IMG/VR virus record: IMGVR_UViG_3300005613_000304
Location: 1-29,846 of that record
Direction: 5' to 3' (one strand)
DNA from: a virus
DNA length: 29,846 nucleotides
A program made the position numbers and the translations under genes. The notes below the pieces were generated by a model. That model did not search any database. It saw nothing but the letters and a program-made list of their open reading frames with translations, and was not told the DNA's origin. Positions 12,947 to 22,495 of the stretch are shown here, one piece after another (position 1 is the stretch's first letter; each line of letters opens with the position of its first letter).

Positions 12947-14143
12947 ATGACATTCAATCTCACACGAGCTTCTGCGATTCTAAAAGAGCGTTATCCTGAC
13001 GAAGAAGTGAAGCGGATGACCTACACCAATCGTCCATTTTTCGCCATGCTTGAGAAGGATGAAGAGTTCAACGGCGAGCAGATGAAGGTGCCGCAGAAAT
13101 ACGGCAATCCTCAGAACCGTTCGACCAAGTTCTCGCAGGCCAAGGCTGGCATATCCAGCTCCAGCTACGAGGCGTTCATCATCACCCGTGCGAAGAACTA
13201 CAGCTTCGCCAGCATCGACAACGAGACTTTGCTTGCCACAGAAGGCAACGACGGCGCGTTCCTGCGTGCTGCCGAATCCGAGATGGACGGTGCCTACGAC
13301 AGCATTGCCAATGACCTGGGCTTCCTGGTCCTCGGCGACGGCACCCACAAGATCGGCACAATCTCTAGCGTGGCCGCTGGAGTCATCACCCTTACCGACG
13401 CCAACGACACGGTGAACTTTGAAGTTGGCATGGTCCTTGAGACCAGCTCAACCCTCACTGGCACCGCTGTCAACAGCGGCCAGGGCACCGTGACCGCAGT
13501 CGACCGCGACGGCGGAGAAGTCACCTACTCGGGAACAATCGCTGGCATCGCAGCCAACGACTACATTTTCCCTGCAGGCGACAAGGGCAGCGGCATCAAG
13601 GGTCTCGGCGCGTGGGTTCCTTACGGATCCGGTCGTGCGACCGCGCTCGCTGCGTCGTTCTTCGGCGTCACCCGTACCACGGACGAGACTCGTCTTGGTG
13701 GCTGGTACAAGGACTATTCCACGCTGCCTATTGAGGAAGCCCTTTCCAAAGGGATGGCGCTTCTCGGTCGCGAAGGCGCAATGCCTGACACGATTTTCCT
13801 CAACCCGATGGACTGGGATGAGCTGAAGCGCTCCCTCGGTTCCAAGGTGCAGTACGTCAACCGCACCGTGGCCCAGGTTGGATTCTCCGGTATCCAAATC
13901 ATCGGCTACAACGGTGTGTGTGAGGTCTATGCAGACCGCTGGGTGCCTTACGGCTACGGCACAATCCTGCAGATGAACACCTGGAAGCTGTCTTCGCTTG
14001 GAGCTCCGATCCGGACGTTCGACAGCGACGGGCTTCTGTCGCTCCGATCGCAGACCAGCGACGGCATCGACATTCAGCTCTTCTCGTATGCGCAGCTCCG
14101 GTGTAACGCCGTCGGCTACAACATGTGGGTGAAGCTCCGCTAA
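12947..14143 (+). CDS. major capsid protein
   Basis: A 398-residue coat protein with the general layout of HK97-fold phage capsids: an N-arm, an E-loop-like segment near KVPQKYGNPQNRS (about 49-61), and a long helical P-domain. Between residues about 130 and 214 lies a beta-rich insertion with small-residue repeats (GTISSVAAGVITL, then GQGTVTAVDRDGGEVTYSG), an I-domain-like insertion found in several phage capsids. Late motifs include FLNPMDWDELKRS and YGTILQMNTWK. It forms the procapsid with the upstream scaffold protein. The ATG at 12947 with AAGGTGG is preferred over GTG at 12938. A terminator follows the gene. Confidence 0.9.
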   Translation: MTFNLTRASAILKERYPDEEVKRMTYTNRPFFAMLEKDEEFNGEQMKVPQKYGNPQNRSTKFSQAKAGISSSSYEAFIITRAKNYSFASIDNETLLATEGNDGAFLRAAESEMDGAYDSIANDLGFLVLGDGTHKIGTISSVAAGVITLTDANDTVNFEVGMVLETSSTLTGTAVNSGQGTVTAVDRDGGEVTYSGTIAGIAANDYIFPAGDKGSGIKGLGAWVPYGSGRATALAASFFGVTRTTDETRLGGWYKDYSTLPIEEALSKGMALLGREGAMPDTIFLNPMDWDELKRSLGSKVQYVNRTVAQVGFSGIQIIGYNGVCEVYADRWVPYGYGTILQMNTWKLSSLGAPIRTFDSDGLLSLRSQTSDGIDIQLFSYAQLRCNAVGYNMWVKLR

Positions 14144-14148
14144 CAACT

Positions 14149-14177
14149 GAGCGGGGTTTCCCCCCGCTCCCATTTTT
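14149..14177 (+). terminator. terminator after the capsid gene
   Basis: GAGCGGGG (14149-14156) pairs with CCCCGCTC (14162-14169) around TTTCC; CCA and five T follow (14173-14177). The T run is short, so read-through to the decoration genes is likely and would set coat protein above later products. It lies 6 bases after the capsid stop. Confidence 0.65.
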
Positions 14178-14191
14178 GGGAGATTTGAGCT

Positions 14192-14569
14192 ATGGCAGCT
14201 CCAAAGAATCATCTTACTGGCGCAGCGATTTTCCCGCTGAAAACGCTGTTTGTTGACATCACCGTGGGCGCTACTGGTGCCGTGACTTCTGCAGCCGGTT
14301 ACGGAGTGACTGCGGTTACCCGCACTTCTACCGGTCTCTACAACATCGTGCTTGACCAGGCATACGTGAAGCTGGTCGAGGTGGCCGTGACCCCAGTTGC
14401 GTCGACACTCGACGGTCTGGCTTTCTCGGTGAAGGCCGAGGACGTGGACGACAGCTCTGACCCCGAGGTCGACCTGTTTGTGTTCGACCCTGCGGCAGGA
14501 ACCGTTGTCGACCCCAACTCTGGCACGATCCTCAAGGTCAAAATCGTGGTGCAGGACACTGTGCTTTAA
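14192..14569 (+). CDS. small decoration/head-fibre-type protein, paralogue of the next gene
   Basis: A 125-residue beta-rich protein. Shared elements with the next gene are the G-A-T-G-A-V/P strand, a segment VTRTSTGLYNIVLDQAYVKL (about 44-63), then SVKAEDVDDSS and a final DPNSGTILKVKIVV. This pattern occurs in a widespread phage protein family found after capsid genes and is thought to bind the head surface. Here the two copies are intact and tandem, separated by 11 bases. An AAGGAGGT site for the next gene begins in this gene's stop. Function as a capsid-surface protein is inferred from position and family likeness. Confidence 0.65.
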   Translation: MAAPKNHLTGAAIFPLKTLFVDITVGATGAVTSAAGYGVTAVTRTSTGLYNIVLDQAYVKLVEVAVTPVASTLDGLAFSVKAEDVDDSSDPEVDLFVFDPAAGTVVDPNSGTILKVKIVVQDTVL

Positions 14570-14580
14570 GGAGGTGACTT

Positions 14581-15666
14581 ATGGGCACCAATCGCTGGGG
14601 CCAACAGTTTTCGATTGATTATTATGCCGGGGTGCATCACATCCACGGCAAGGCCACGATCGGCGCGACGGGTGCCCCTACCCTCGTCACTGCGCAAAGC
14701 CGTGGCATCACATCCATCACTAGAACAGCGCAGGGCAAATATCGCCTTGTGCTAGACTCTGCCTATCCGTATTTGATGTCAGCCACGATCAACCACATGA
14801 GCCCGAACCTGCAGGCGACTGCAATCAAGCTCACTGCTGAGGACGTGGATGGGTCGACCCCATATGTGGATTTTGCGGTGACTGACGCCCTTGCTGGCGT
14901 TGCTCGCACAGTTCCGACTGGCGTTACCGAGGTTCAGACATTCACATGTTTGGCCCAGGCGTCGTGTGTCGATGGGGATTACATCTGGTTTTACGACAAC
15001 GTAGGCGCTCGATGGGCCGTTGCTATCGATCTGACTGGCTCGTCTGCGGCCCCAACTGGTGCGAACTGGGTGGCGACCGCTGCGGCGAACAAGGGACAGG
15101 CTGATATCTCCGGCGCGACGACTAATGCCGACGTTGCCGCGATCGTGGTTTCGACTCTCAACGGTCTGACTGGGTTCACCGACAAGTTCACGCTGGTCGA
15201 TAACACCGACGGAACGATCACGGTAACGTGGGACGACAAGCGTGAGCAGGTAGCTACTGCAGATCCGCAGCAGGACGACGATGCGGCAGCGGGAACCTCC
15301 ATTGTCTCAGCTTCGGCGACCGATGGCCGCGAAGGTGCCGTTTCCATCGCTGGCGACACGATCCAGGTCTACAATCACAACTGGCCAACAGCCTTTCCTG
15401 TGAAGGTCTATGGCTCAAACGGTGTTCCTACCGGTCTGACCGAAGGGACCACCTACTATGTGATTGTGAGCGACTCCAACAACATTCAGCTCGCGACTTC
15501 TGCAGCGTTGGCCGCAGCAGGAACCGAAATCAACATCACCGCAGATGCGGTCGCGGATGGGACGCTTGAAATCGTGCCCCAGACGCAGGCAGCAGAAGCG
15601 GTCGATCCTGATTCCGGTGACGCTCTGTATTTTGATTTGGTGTTGCGTGCGACTGACGTGAAGTGA
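14581..15666 (+). CDS. decoration/fibre paralogue carrying a large inserted region
   Basis: A 361-residue protein. Residues about 27-107 and 338-361 correspond to the whole of the preceding 125-residue protein, so the family core is split. Between them are about 230 extra residues with two recognisable module types: one starting TFTCLAQASCVDGDYIWFYD (about 120) and one with GLTEGTTYYVIVSDSNNIQL (about 286). Such beta modules are common in phage fibres and bind hosts or each other. The gene has the strongest ribosome site in the region (AAGGAGGTGA). The insertion stays in frame and has normal codon use. It may extend a fibre from the head surface. Confidence 0.7.
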   Translation: MGTNRWGQQFSIDYYAGVHHIHGKATIGATGAPTLVTAQSRGITSITRTAQGKYRLVLDSAYPYLMSATINHMSPNLQATAIKLTAEDVDGSTPYVDFAVTDALAGVARTVPTGVTEVQTFTCLAQASCVDGDYIWFYDNVGARWAVAIDLTGSSAAPTGANWVATAAANKGQADISGATTNADVAAIVVSTLNGLTGFTDKFTLVDNTDGTITVTWDDKREQVATADPQQDDDAAAGTSIVSASATDGREGAVSIAGDTIQVYNHNWPTAFPVKVYGSNGVPTGLTEGTTYYVIVSDSNNIQLATSAALAAAGTEINITADAVADGTLEIVPQTQAAEAVDPDSGDALYFDLVLRATDVK

Positions 15667-15679
15667 GAAGGGGGATTCG

Positions 15680-15949
15680 ATGCTTGGCATGATGGGAACC
15701 AATAAAGAGCGCGGGGCCATGATGGGCTCAAACGCGGTACGTGAAATCGTGCAAGATTTGCTTGGAAACATCGTGTCGGTGTCGGACCCGTCTACCGCTT
15801 CACCTTCTCTGGTGGAAGCCGGAGGGGCCGTCATGGCGGCTCTGAAGGCCGACGACAAAGAGGCGTTCACGGCTGCTCTGCAGCGGTTCGTGACCATGGT
15901 CGATGAGCTTGAGGACGAAGGCGACGACTTCGACCTGGAAATGGGGTGA
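15680..15949 (+). CDS. small acidic hypothetical protein
   Basis: An 89-residue protein with a Met/Gly-rich start, a helix EIVQDLLGNIVSVS, a low-complexity Ser/Ala centre and an acidic end (ELEDEGDDFDLEMG). AAGGGGG lies before the ATG. It ends 3 bases before the adaptor gene. Family is not recognised; the position suggests a minor virion or assembly protein. Confidence 0.65.
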   Translation: MLGMMGTNKERGAMMGSNAVREIVQDLLGNIVSVSDPSTASPSLVEAGGAVMAALKADDKEAFTAALQRFVTMVDELEDEGDDFDLEMG

Positions 15950-15952
15950 TTC

Positions 15953-16633
15953 ATGGGCATCCTCAGAAACATGGTCGATATCATCGCCGAGGTCCGAGAC
16001 CTTGCCGACATGGAGAACACGGATTTCGTCACAGACAACGAGATCACGAACTACATCAATGATTCTCGTCGTGAGGCGTGGCAGATTTTGGCCGAGTCCT
16101 ACGAGGACTGGTACATTTCCAGCCACGACTTTGCGACGGTAGCAGGCACCCGCGACTATGCCCTGCCTGCCGATTTCATTCGGCTGCGAAAGGTGTTCTG
16201 GGTGCGTGACAAATCCACCAGCTCAGAGCGCGAGTATCCCCTGCGCCGGGTGACGTGGGATGCTACCGATTCGCGAGGCTGGGCCGGAGACAAACCGGAC
16301 AGGTTCATGTTGCGCGGGTCGAACCTGAGACTGTTTCCTTTGGTGGAAGCGGTCTACAACTATCGAATCTACTACACGGCTGCACCTGCAGCTTTGACAA
16401 GCACCTCCACTTCGGTCGAGTGGGAATATGGACTCGACCGGTTCTGTATTTGGGATGCAGTGGTTCGGTGCCTCATCAAAGAAAAATCCGATGCCACCGA
16501 TGCGCGTGGCGAGCGTGACCGGCACTGGGCTCTGGCCCTGAAGTCGGCAGACAACCGCGACGCGAGCGAACCGCGACGCACCCAGGAAGTGATGTACCGG
16601 GAAGATTCTGAATGGTGGGAAAGGGGGTGGTGA
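15953..16633 (+). CDS. head-tail adaptor/connector protein
   Basis: A 226-residue protein located after the capsid set and before the nozzle-like gene. It starts with a long helical segment (VDIIAEVRDLADMEN, then DNEITNYINDSRREAWQIL). This 'D-x-E-I-x-x-Y-I-N-x-S' helix is typical of phage connector proteins that extend the portal ring. A beta-rich centre follows (YALPADFIRLRKVFWV and RRVTWDATDS), then a helical end with WDAVVRCLIKEKSD. P22 gp4-like or gp6-like adaptors have similar size and place. The GGGGTGA site precedes the start and the next gene begins 1 base after the stop. Confidence 0.65.
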   Translation: MGILRNMVDIIAEVRDLADMENTDFVTDNEITNYINDSRREAWQILAESYEDWYISSHDFATVAGTRDYALPADFIRLRKVFWVRDKSTSSEREYPLRRVTWDATDSRGWAGDKPDRFMLRGSNLRLFPLVEAVYNYRIYYTAAPAALTSTSTSVEWEYGLDRFCIWDAVVRCLIKEKSDATDARGERDRHWALALKSADNRDASEPRRTQEVMYREDSEWWERGW

Positions 16634-16634
16634 A

Positions 16635-16922
16635 TTGCGACTCCCTGGCATCATTGACAAGACCCTTGAGCTATTGCCGTTCCAGGTACGGCAGTTCATC
16701 GAGGCGCTGCAACGAGACAACTTTCTGCGGCGTCGTCTCATTCAAGACATTGCTGTTTCCACAGCAGCCGTTAGCGTTCGCCACGGCCTAGGCTACGTGC
16801 CAGAAGGCTACATCGTGGTGCGCAAGAACGCGAACGTCACTGTCTACAACGGAACAATCGACAAGAATCAGATTTCAATCACGGCATCGGGATCGGCTAC
16901 GATTTCGATCCTAGTTTGGTGA
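16635..16922 (+). CDS. small beta-rich virion protein with TTG start
   Basis: A 95-residue protein whose only start in frame near the ribosome site (AAGGGGG) is TTG, 1 base after the adaptor stop. The first half is helical (VRQFIEALQRDNFLRRRLIQ); the second half is beta-like with the phrase VRHGLGYVPEGYIVVRK, a motif seen in small phage proteins between adaptor and tail genes. It ends 7 bases before the nozzle-like gene. Likely part of the neck or tail base; the exact role is unknown. Confidence 0.65.
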   Translation: MRLPGIIDKTLELLPFQVRQFIEALQRDNFLRRRLIQDIAVSTAAVSVRHGLGYVPEGYIVVRKNANVTVYNGTIDKNQISITASGSATISILVW

Positions 16923-16929
16923 GGGCGGG

Positions 16930-19800
16930 ATGGCACTAGCATATCAAATGGTCCCCATCCAACTGCAGGGGCTTGACCAGAAGACCGACCCGTTTGTGCT
17001 CAAGCCGGGTTCTCTCACCGAACTGAAGAACATGTGGATGGACAAGACCGGGACGTTGCGCAAGCGCTACGGGTTCGACGATCTGACTGGTTTGACGTCT
17101 GATACCGTAACCGTATCCGAATGGAATAATCAGATCGTTCGGTGGACGACAACGACAGCCCAAATAATCACGTCAACGGACGTCATTGCGACAGACGTAA
17201 GACAGCACGCCGGAAGCTATGAGTTTCACGACATAGGGGGCTCTCTTGTTTCTTCAGACGTGTATCATTATGCAGAAGGACCAGACTACGGTATTTTTGT
17301 AAAAAGAACGTCTGCAACAACTGTCGAAATACAGTTTGTCGATCTCATTACTCGCGCATGCTTTAACTCGGAGTCGTTCACGTACGACGGAGCCCATGTT
17401 GTAGCGACATCGACTGGAGTTGCAGCAGTGCTATGGACCACCGGGTCAGGCGTGGCTGACATGGTTTTATGGCATTGGGTTGGATTCGATAGCGCTGGCA
17501 GTCCTGACGTCGACGTTGCTGGAGGCACGATTGTCAGCGGTAGCCTAATCGAGCAAGTGGACGTCGTATGCACTGGCACAAAGGTTTGTGCAGTTTATAG
17601 CGATACGACAGATTTGCGGCTGGCTATTGCAACCGTTAGTCCGTTCGCTGTTGATTCCGATTCTGTTGTTGAAGCCGCAGTGACAGCCACCAGAACTGCT
17701 ATTGGCTTGCAGGATGCTACACAGGGATTTGTCGCTTACACGCAGGAGCGGACAATTGCCGGCCCAGCATATCGAACAGATGTCCGTTATAGGTTTTTCA
17801 CCATAGCTTCTGGACCAACGGGAACGGCAACCAATCTAGTTACGTATTCGCCAGCAAGCCTTTATTCTCCGTCACGACTAACAGTCGTCTACTCTGCAGT
17901 GACGTTAAATTGGAAAGTTTTGTTCGACTGGGATTCGTTGTCTCCGATAACTCCGAGTACCGTCGAAGTTTGGGAACACAATATCGGAACAATTCAGTAT
18001 CGAGACAGCAACGTTCAGCTCGCATCGAGAGCTTTCTATTATCAGGGATTCTTGTGCGCCTACTTATCAGCAGATCGACCGACGACAGATGAGACGAATG
18101 TCAGTCTGGCATTAAGGGCATACCCAGACCCTAGCAACAACCCACCGTGGGGGTTGTGGTCTGACTATCTGTTTCAAGGCAGGACTCGCCCAGCTCCAAC
18201 AGGTTGGGCAATGCCTGGCATTACGGTGAGTGGGACATCGATAACAGCACTGTTGCCGTATTCTGGAAATCGGTACGAACAAGCAAAAATTGCAGTCCGT
18301 TCGGCTGCAGGAAAGCCGCTGTTCGGGTATTGGAATCGGGCTCTATTGCACAATGTAACGCCGAACATAATGACGTTCGATGGGCGGCGCACGTTCCCTG
18401 CGGGTTTTCCTACATGGCCTATCATTACTGGAGTGTCAGCATCCGGCACGGGGTCATTTACTGGCACGTATGGATACACGGCGGTTTGGGAACGAATAGA
18501 CAACCTCGGTAACGTTTGGCGCTCTGCTCCGAGTCTCGTATCGACCGTTGTTGCATCGTCTGACGCCACCTTTAACGTGACCGTAAAGGCTCCGCCATTT
18601 TTCGATTCGACGACGGATTCATTCAGTCTCGTGCTATACCGAACTACTGCTAATGGCACGATTTTCTATCGTGTGACGGAATCAGCAGTATCGACGACGA
18701 CAGTCACGGTGGTTGAGCAGACACCCGATGCCGACATTGCCTCCAACCCCCTGCTCTACACCGATGGCGGTGGCCTGGAGAACGTCATGCCTCCAGCCGT
18801 GGAAGCGTGGTGCATCGCCCGCGACCGCGTGTGGATTGTCAGTGCCGAGGACCAGAACATCTACCCGTCGAAGCTGCGCATCTCGGGCGAGGGTCTTGGG
18901 TTCAACGACGCCCTGCGCATCACAATCAACGGGTCGGGCGACCTCCGCGCCATTGCCGGAATGGATGAGAAGGTTTTGGTGTTTGGGGAGGAGTCGACAT
19001 GGGTGATCTACGGCGTGGGCCCGGACGACCTAGGCTCGGGGAACTTCGAGAACCAGCAAATCAGCGATGACCTCGGATGTATCGAACCCCGGTCAATCAT
19101 GCTGGGCGACTCGGGGCTCTACTTCCAGTCACGCAAGGGGCTCTGGCGATACGGTAGGGATCTATCTAGTCAGCCGGTCGGTATCCCTGTCGACGCCTAT
19201 CGCACAGAAACGATTGTGGGGGCGATGAGTCCCAGCGACCGACTGGCGTATTGGTGGTTCACCGCATCGGGCACGATTCTCGTGTGGGACGAATATCACC
19301 AAATCTGGAGCAGGTTTCTGTCGGACGTGGCCAAGGGCTCTGCGTTGGTCAATCAAAAGCCTGTTTTTCTGACAACGGGTGGTGAGGTATTCCGTGAAAA
19401 CACATCGAGCTATCAAGACGACTCTGGGAATTATGAGTGCAGCATCACAACGGGCTGGCTCAATTTTGCAGGAGTGCAAGGTTTTCAAAAGGTCCGTCTT
19501 GTGTCCATCTTGGGAACATCTCAGACGGCGGACTTCAATCTGGTGGTCACTGCGGCATACGACCACGTCGACACCACCGTATCGACATGGACCGCTTCCA
19601 ACGCGACCGTCAAACCAGCAGGCACGGCCTACCGATGGGAGTTCAAACCCAAGCGGCAGAAGTGCACGACCATGCGACTTACAATTACGCAGACGTCTGC
19701 TGCGGAGGGCGCATCGATAACGGGTCTAGCTGTTGAGGCTGGTCTTATTCCTGGAATTGCACGACGCCTGAAGGGCGCAAAACGAGTGGAGGGCACCTGA
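16930..19800 (+). CDS. tail nozzle/hub protein (P22 gp10-like, probable)
   Basis: A 956-residue beta-rich protein. The start GLDQKTDPFVLKPGSLTELK (about 14-33), followed by NMWMDKTGTLRKRYGFD, is the hallmark of phage packaged-DNA stabilisation or nozzle proteins of the P22 gp10 type, which plug the tail below the adaptor. From about residue 610 a conserved stretch with AWCIARDRVWIVSAED, GDLRAIAGMDEKVLVFG and STWVIYGVGPDDLGSGNF looks like beta-propeller blades. The middle, about 17110-18720, is AT-richer with many non-preferred codons, unlike both ends. The stop overlaps the next start (TGATG). The nozzle call comes from the N-terminal motif, size and place. Confidence 0.78.
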   Translation: MALAYQMVPIQLQGLDQKTDPFVLKPGSLTELKNMWMDKTGTLRKRYGFDDLTGLTSDTVTVSEWNNQIVRWTTTTAQIITSTDVIATDVRQHAGSYEFHDIGGSLVSSDVYHYAEGPDYGIFVKRTSATTVEIQFVDLITRACFNSESFTYDGAHVVATSTGVAAVLWTTGSGVADMVLWHWVGFDSAGSPDVDVAGGTIVSGSLIEQVDVVCTGTKVCAVYSDTTDLRLAIATVSPFAVDSDSVVEAAVTATRTAIGLQDATQGFVAYTQERTIAGPAYRTDVRYRFFTIASGPTGTATNLVTYSPASLYSPSRLTVVYSAVTLNWKVLFDWDSLSPITPSTVEVWEHNIGTIQYRDSNVQLASRAFYYQGFLCAYLSADRPTTDETNVSLALRAYPDPSNNPPWGLWSDYLFQGRTRPAPTGWAMPGITVSGTSITALLPYSGNRYEQAKIAVRSAAGKPLFGYWNRALLHNVTPNIMTFDGRRTFPAGFPTWPIITGVSASGTGSFTGTYGYTAVWERIDNLGNVWRSAPSLVSTVVASSDATFNVTVKAPPFFDSTTDSFSLVLYRTTANGTIFYRVTESAVSTTTVTVVEQTPDADIASNPLLYTDGGGLENVMPPAVEAWCIARDRVWIVSAEDQNIYPSKLRISGEGLGFNDALRITINGSGDLRAIAGMDEKVLVFGEESTWVIYGVGPDDLGSGNFENQQISDDLGCIEPRSIMLGDSGLYFQSRKGLWRYGRDLSSQPVGIPVDAYRTETIVGAMSPSDRLAYWWFTASGTILVWDEYHQIWSRFLSDVAKGSALVNQKPVFLTTGGEVFRENTSSYQDDSGNYECSITTGWLNFAGVQGFQKVRLVSILGTSQTADFNLVVTAAYDHVDTTVSTWTASNATVKPAGTAYRWEFKPKRQKCTTMRLTITQTSAAEGASITGLAVEAGLIPGIARRLKGAKRVEGT

Positions 19801-20858
19801 TGGGGTTCGGTGATTGGGTAAAGGACACGGTCGGAGGCATCGGCACTGCGGTCGGAGGATTGGGTGAATCCATCGATCCTACTTCGAGTCTAGGAGTTGG
19901 TGAAAGGTTCGAGAAGGGTGCTCGAGGTCTGTTGGCAGTCAATTCTCTCGGGCAGACTGAGGCTATCCGAGCAGGCATAAAGCAAACGAAAGGATTCACC
20001 GACGTCAAGCCCGCAGATTGGTCGAGGATGGCCGACGAAGAGGCCGAGATGGAGGAGAACCGCAACTGGCTCAAAGGTCTTTACGAGTCAGCGGGTCAGA
20101 GGCAGGCACCACAGGCCGCAGCTCCCACTGACATCAGTCGGGCCGGGGTTCGGGACGTGAACGCGACCTCTCTGGGTGCAGCCCCACAGGCGACAGCCGC
20201 GCAAATCGACCCACGCGCAATGCAGATGACCTACGATGCCGCCCAGGGGCTCGCCCCCAGCGCTGCACAGGCAATGCTCCAGTCGGGTGTTTCCCAGGCC
20301 GGACAACTCGGCATGGCGCTCGCCGGTGCTCGCGGTGGATACAACCCAGCGGCGATCCGTGGTGCCCAGCGGGAAATGAGCGCGTCGGTGCAAAACGCAG
20401 CTGCGCAGTCTGCTGGGTTGAGAGCTCAGGAAATGGCGCAGGCCAGACAAGAGTTTTCAAGCCTCGCCACGTCCTCGGCCCAGCTCGGACAACAGGCGGA
20501 GCTGTTCAACAAGACTCAAGAGGGTCAGTTCAAGCTGGCATATGCCGAGAATGCATTGCGAGCCCAGGCCGCAAATCAGGCGGTTGACCTCGACGTCCTG
20601 AAGACCAACGCAGCACGGGGCGACACCTTCGCCCTGGCAAACCTGCAGGCTCAACTCCAACAGTCTGGGATGAACGACGCCATGCAGCTCGCCTACGTGG
20701 CGCAGATTACCGGCATCGATACCACGGCGCTCGCGACCGAGATGGCACGAATCAGTGCAGACCAGCAACGGTATATGGCTGACCTCAAGACCAGGCTGGG
20801 GCTGGCGTCCGGGGTTACTAAGTCCGTGTCGCAGACTTTTGCAGCCGGGGGGATGTAG
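19800..20858 (+). CDS. internal virion/ejection-type protein 1
   Basis: A 352-residue, Ala/Gln-rich and almost entirely helical protein, the first of three such genes in a row. The N-terminus (GDWVKDTVGGIGTAVGGLGE) is glycine-rich and amphipathic and could touch membrane. The core has runs such as SAQLGQQAELFNKTQEGQF and ATEMARISADQQRYMADLK. P22 gp7/gp20/gp16 and T7 gp14/15/16 sit at the same place in their genomes and are ejected with the DNA to build a channel across the envelope. No specific family was recognised, so the role comes from composition and gene order. Confidence 0.6.
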   Translation: MGFGDWVKDTVGGIGTAVGGLGESIDPTSSLGVGERFEKGARGLLAVNSLGQTEAIRAGIKQTKGFTDVKPADWSRMADEEAEMEENRNWLKGLYESAGQRQAPQAAAPTDISRAGVRDVNATSLGAAPQATAAQIDPRAMQMTYDAAQGLAPSAAQAMLQSGVSQAGQLGMALAGARGGYNPAAIRGAQREMSASVQNAAAQSAGLRAQEMAQARQEFSSLATSSAQLGQQAELFNKTQEGQFKLAYAENALRAQAANQAVDLDVLKTNAARGDTFALANLQAQLQQSGMNDAMQLAYVAQITGIDTTALATEMARISADQQRYMADLKTRLGLASGVTKSVSQTFAAGGM

Positions 20859-20860
20859 CG

Positions 20861-22495
20861 ATGGGCATGCGAACACCGATCAACCTATTCGAGATGGGTG
20901 TGCAGCCGACTGCACCCGGTCAGATTCCTGCAGCTCAGGCTGCGCAGGCGGCACAAGCGCCATCCCAAGAACCGCTGCCGGGCGAGACCCCAGCCCAGTA
21001 TCAGGCCCGGATGGCTCAGGGCGGAGCGATCCCCCAGGGGGCGGTCCAAGTGGACAATCCGCTGGTAGCTGCCGTAACCAACCTGAAGGATGGTGGTGGA
21101 GCGGCACCAACTAGTGAAGCACCGGCCCCCGACGAGCGCCCACCGGTTCCACCCCAACCAGAACAGGCGGCGGGCGGAATGGTGATGCCCGGGGGAATGG
21201 TCTACACACCTCCGACCACCGAGACGATGACCCAGACGACAATCAAGCCGGGGGATCCTCGAGCACTGGCCATGGTCGGCGAGGTAAACGCAGCCCAGCA
21301 ACAGTGGACTCAAGCCTATCAGGCGTCCCAACGGGAGATGGAGAAGATCGACCGGGACATGGCGCAGGACGAAATCTTGAAGCAAGCCATGGATGCCAAA
21401 CAGGGAGAGCTGAAACAGCTTCTAGACAGTCCCGACACATTCAAAGCGACCGTCGACCGTGTCGCTAAACTCCGCGACCAGTTTGACCAGGCCGTGACTC
21501 GTTCCGTGCAGCGGGTGGACCCCAACAAGTTCTGGTCCGACCGTGACGTCGGCGACCGGGTGACCGGCGGGATCGCCCTTCTGCTCGGCGGGCTGGCGCA
21601 GGGGTTCGGTGGTGGAGGCGGGGAAAACCCAGCGTGGCGAATCATCGACCAAGCCATCACCCGCGACATCGAGGCCCAGAAGTTCAACATTGCGCAGGCC
21701 CGAGAAGAGGCTGCTATGTTCGGTGACCAAATCAACACCGAGCTGGCCCTGCAGAATTGGGTGGACAAAAAGAAGGTCGAACGGCTGGCCATGGCTGACG
21801 CTCTGATTGTCTCCTCGCTGTCTCAGTACGAGGCGCGGGCCAAGACGGTGGAACAGAAGCGGGCTGCGGCGTCGGCACTGTATGAGGCAAATATAAGAGC
21901 AGCAGAAAGCAAAAGAGCGGTTTACGAAATGGCAATGGACCAAATCACCACCACGGTTCAGAGCCAGCAGAAGGCCGGGAAGCTGGGTGCTCCAGAGGGC
22001 TATGAATGGACGCCATGGGGATACGCCCCGTCCAAGGAAGGCAGCAAGGTTATTAGTCAGGCTGCAGTGACGCATGACGAGATTGGCGACCTTCTGCGAC
22101 AGATGGAAAACCACGTCAACACAGTGGGAACGACGGCATGGTCTCGCGATAGCAAGGGCAAGGCTCTAGCGCTGGCCAACAGATTCGTCGGTCTGCAATC
22201 GCAAATCATGCAATCAGGTACTCTCGGCGAAAGCGAGTACGCTCGATATATGGAAAACAGCCCAATCACACTCGACTATTTCGATGGACTGAAGGACCGT
22301 GAGCAGGCTATCGCGACTTTGCGGGAGATGCGCCGACAAAACACCACGACCGCTATCAATATGGCACGGAGCTACATCCCGCAGCAGTTTATCCGATTCC
22401 CAGAGCATGCGGGTGGCCTACGTGAAGCGTGGAAAACAGCAACGGGCAGAGCCGTGCCGTCCGATTACAAACGACAGCAGGGCGGGGGCAAATAA
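20861..22495 (+). CDS. internal virion/ejection-type protein 2
   Basis: A 544-residue protein. Residues 1-130 are Pro/Ala/Gln-rich and probably disordered. From about 140 a coiled coil begins (AQQQWTQAYQASQREMEKID). Then comes a Gly-rich hydrophobic segment (GGIALLLGGLAQGFGGGGG, about 228-246) followed by ITRDIEAQKFNIAQAREEAA, a combination seen in internal virion proteins of several phages. The C-terminal half is helical with alternating charges. The stop overlaps the start of the next, giant gene (TAATG), so the three ejection-type proteins are probably made in a fixed ratio. No enzyme motif is visible. Confidence 0.6.
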   Translation: MGMRTPINLFEMGVQPTAPGQIPAAQAAQAAQAPSQEPLPGETPAQYQARMAQGGAIPQGAVQVDNPLVAAVTNLKDGGGAAPTSEAPAPDERPPVPPQPEQAAGGMVMPGGMVYTPPTTETMTQTTIKPGDPRALAMVGEVNAAQQQWTQAYQASQREMEKIDRDMAQDEILKQAMDAKQGELKQLLDSPDTFKATVDRVAKLRDQFDQAVTRSVQRVDPNKFWSDRDVGDRVTGGIALLLGGLAQGFGGGGGENPAWRIIDQAITRDIEAQKFNIAQAREEAAMFGDQINTELALQNWVDKKKVERLAMADALIVSSLSQYEARAKTVEQKRAAASALYEANIRAAESKRAVYEMAMDQITTTVQSQQKAGKLGAPEGYEWTPWGYAPSKEGSKVISQAAVTHDEIGDLLRQMENHVNTVGTTAWSRDSKGKALALANRFVGLQSQIMQSGTLGESEYARYMENSPITLDYFDGLKDREQAIATLREMRRQNTTTAINMARSYIPQQFIRFPEHAGGLREAWKTATGRAVPSDYKRQQGGGK

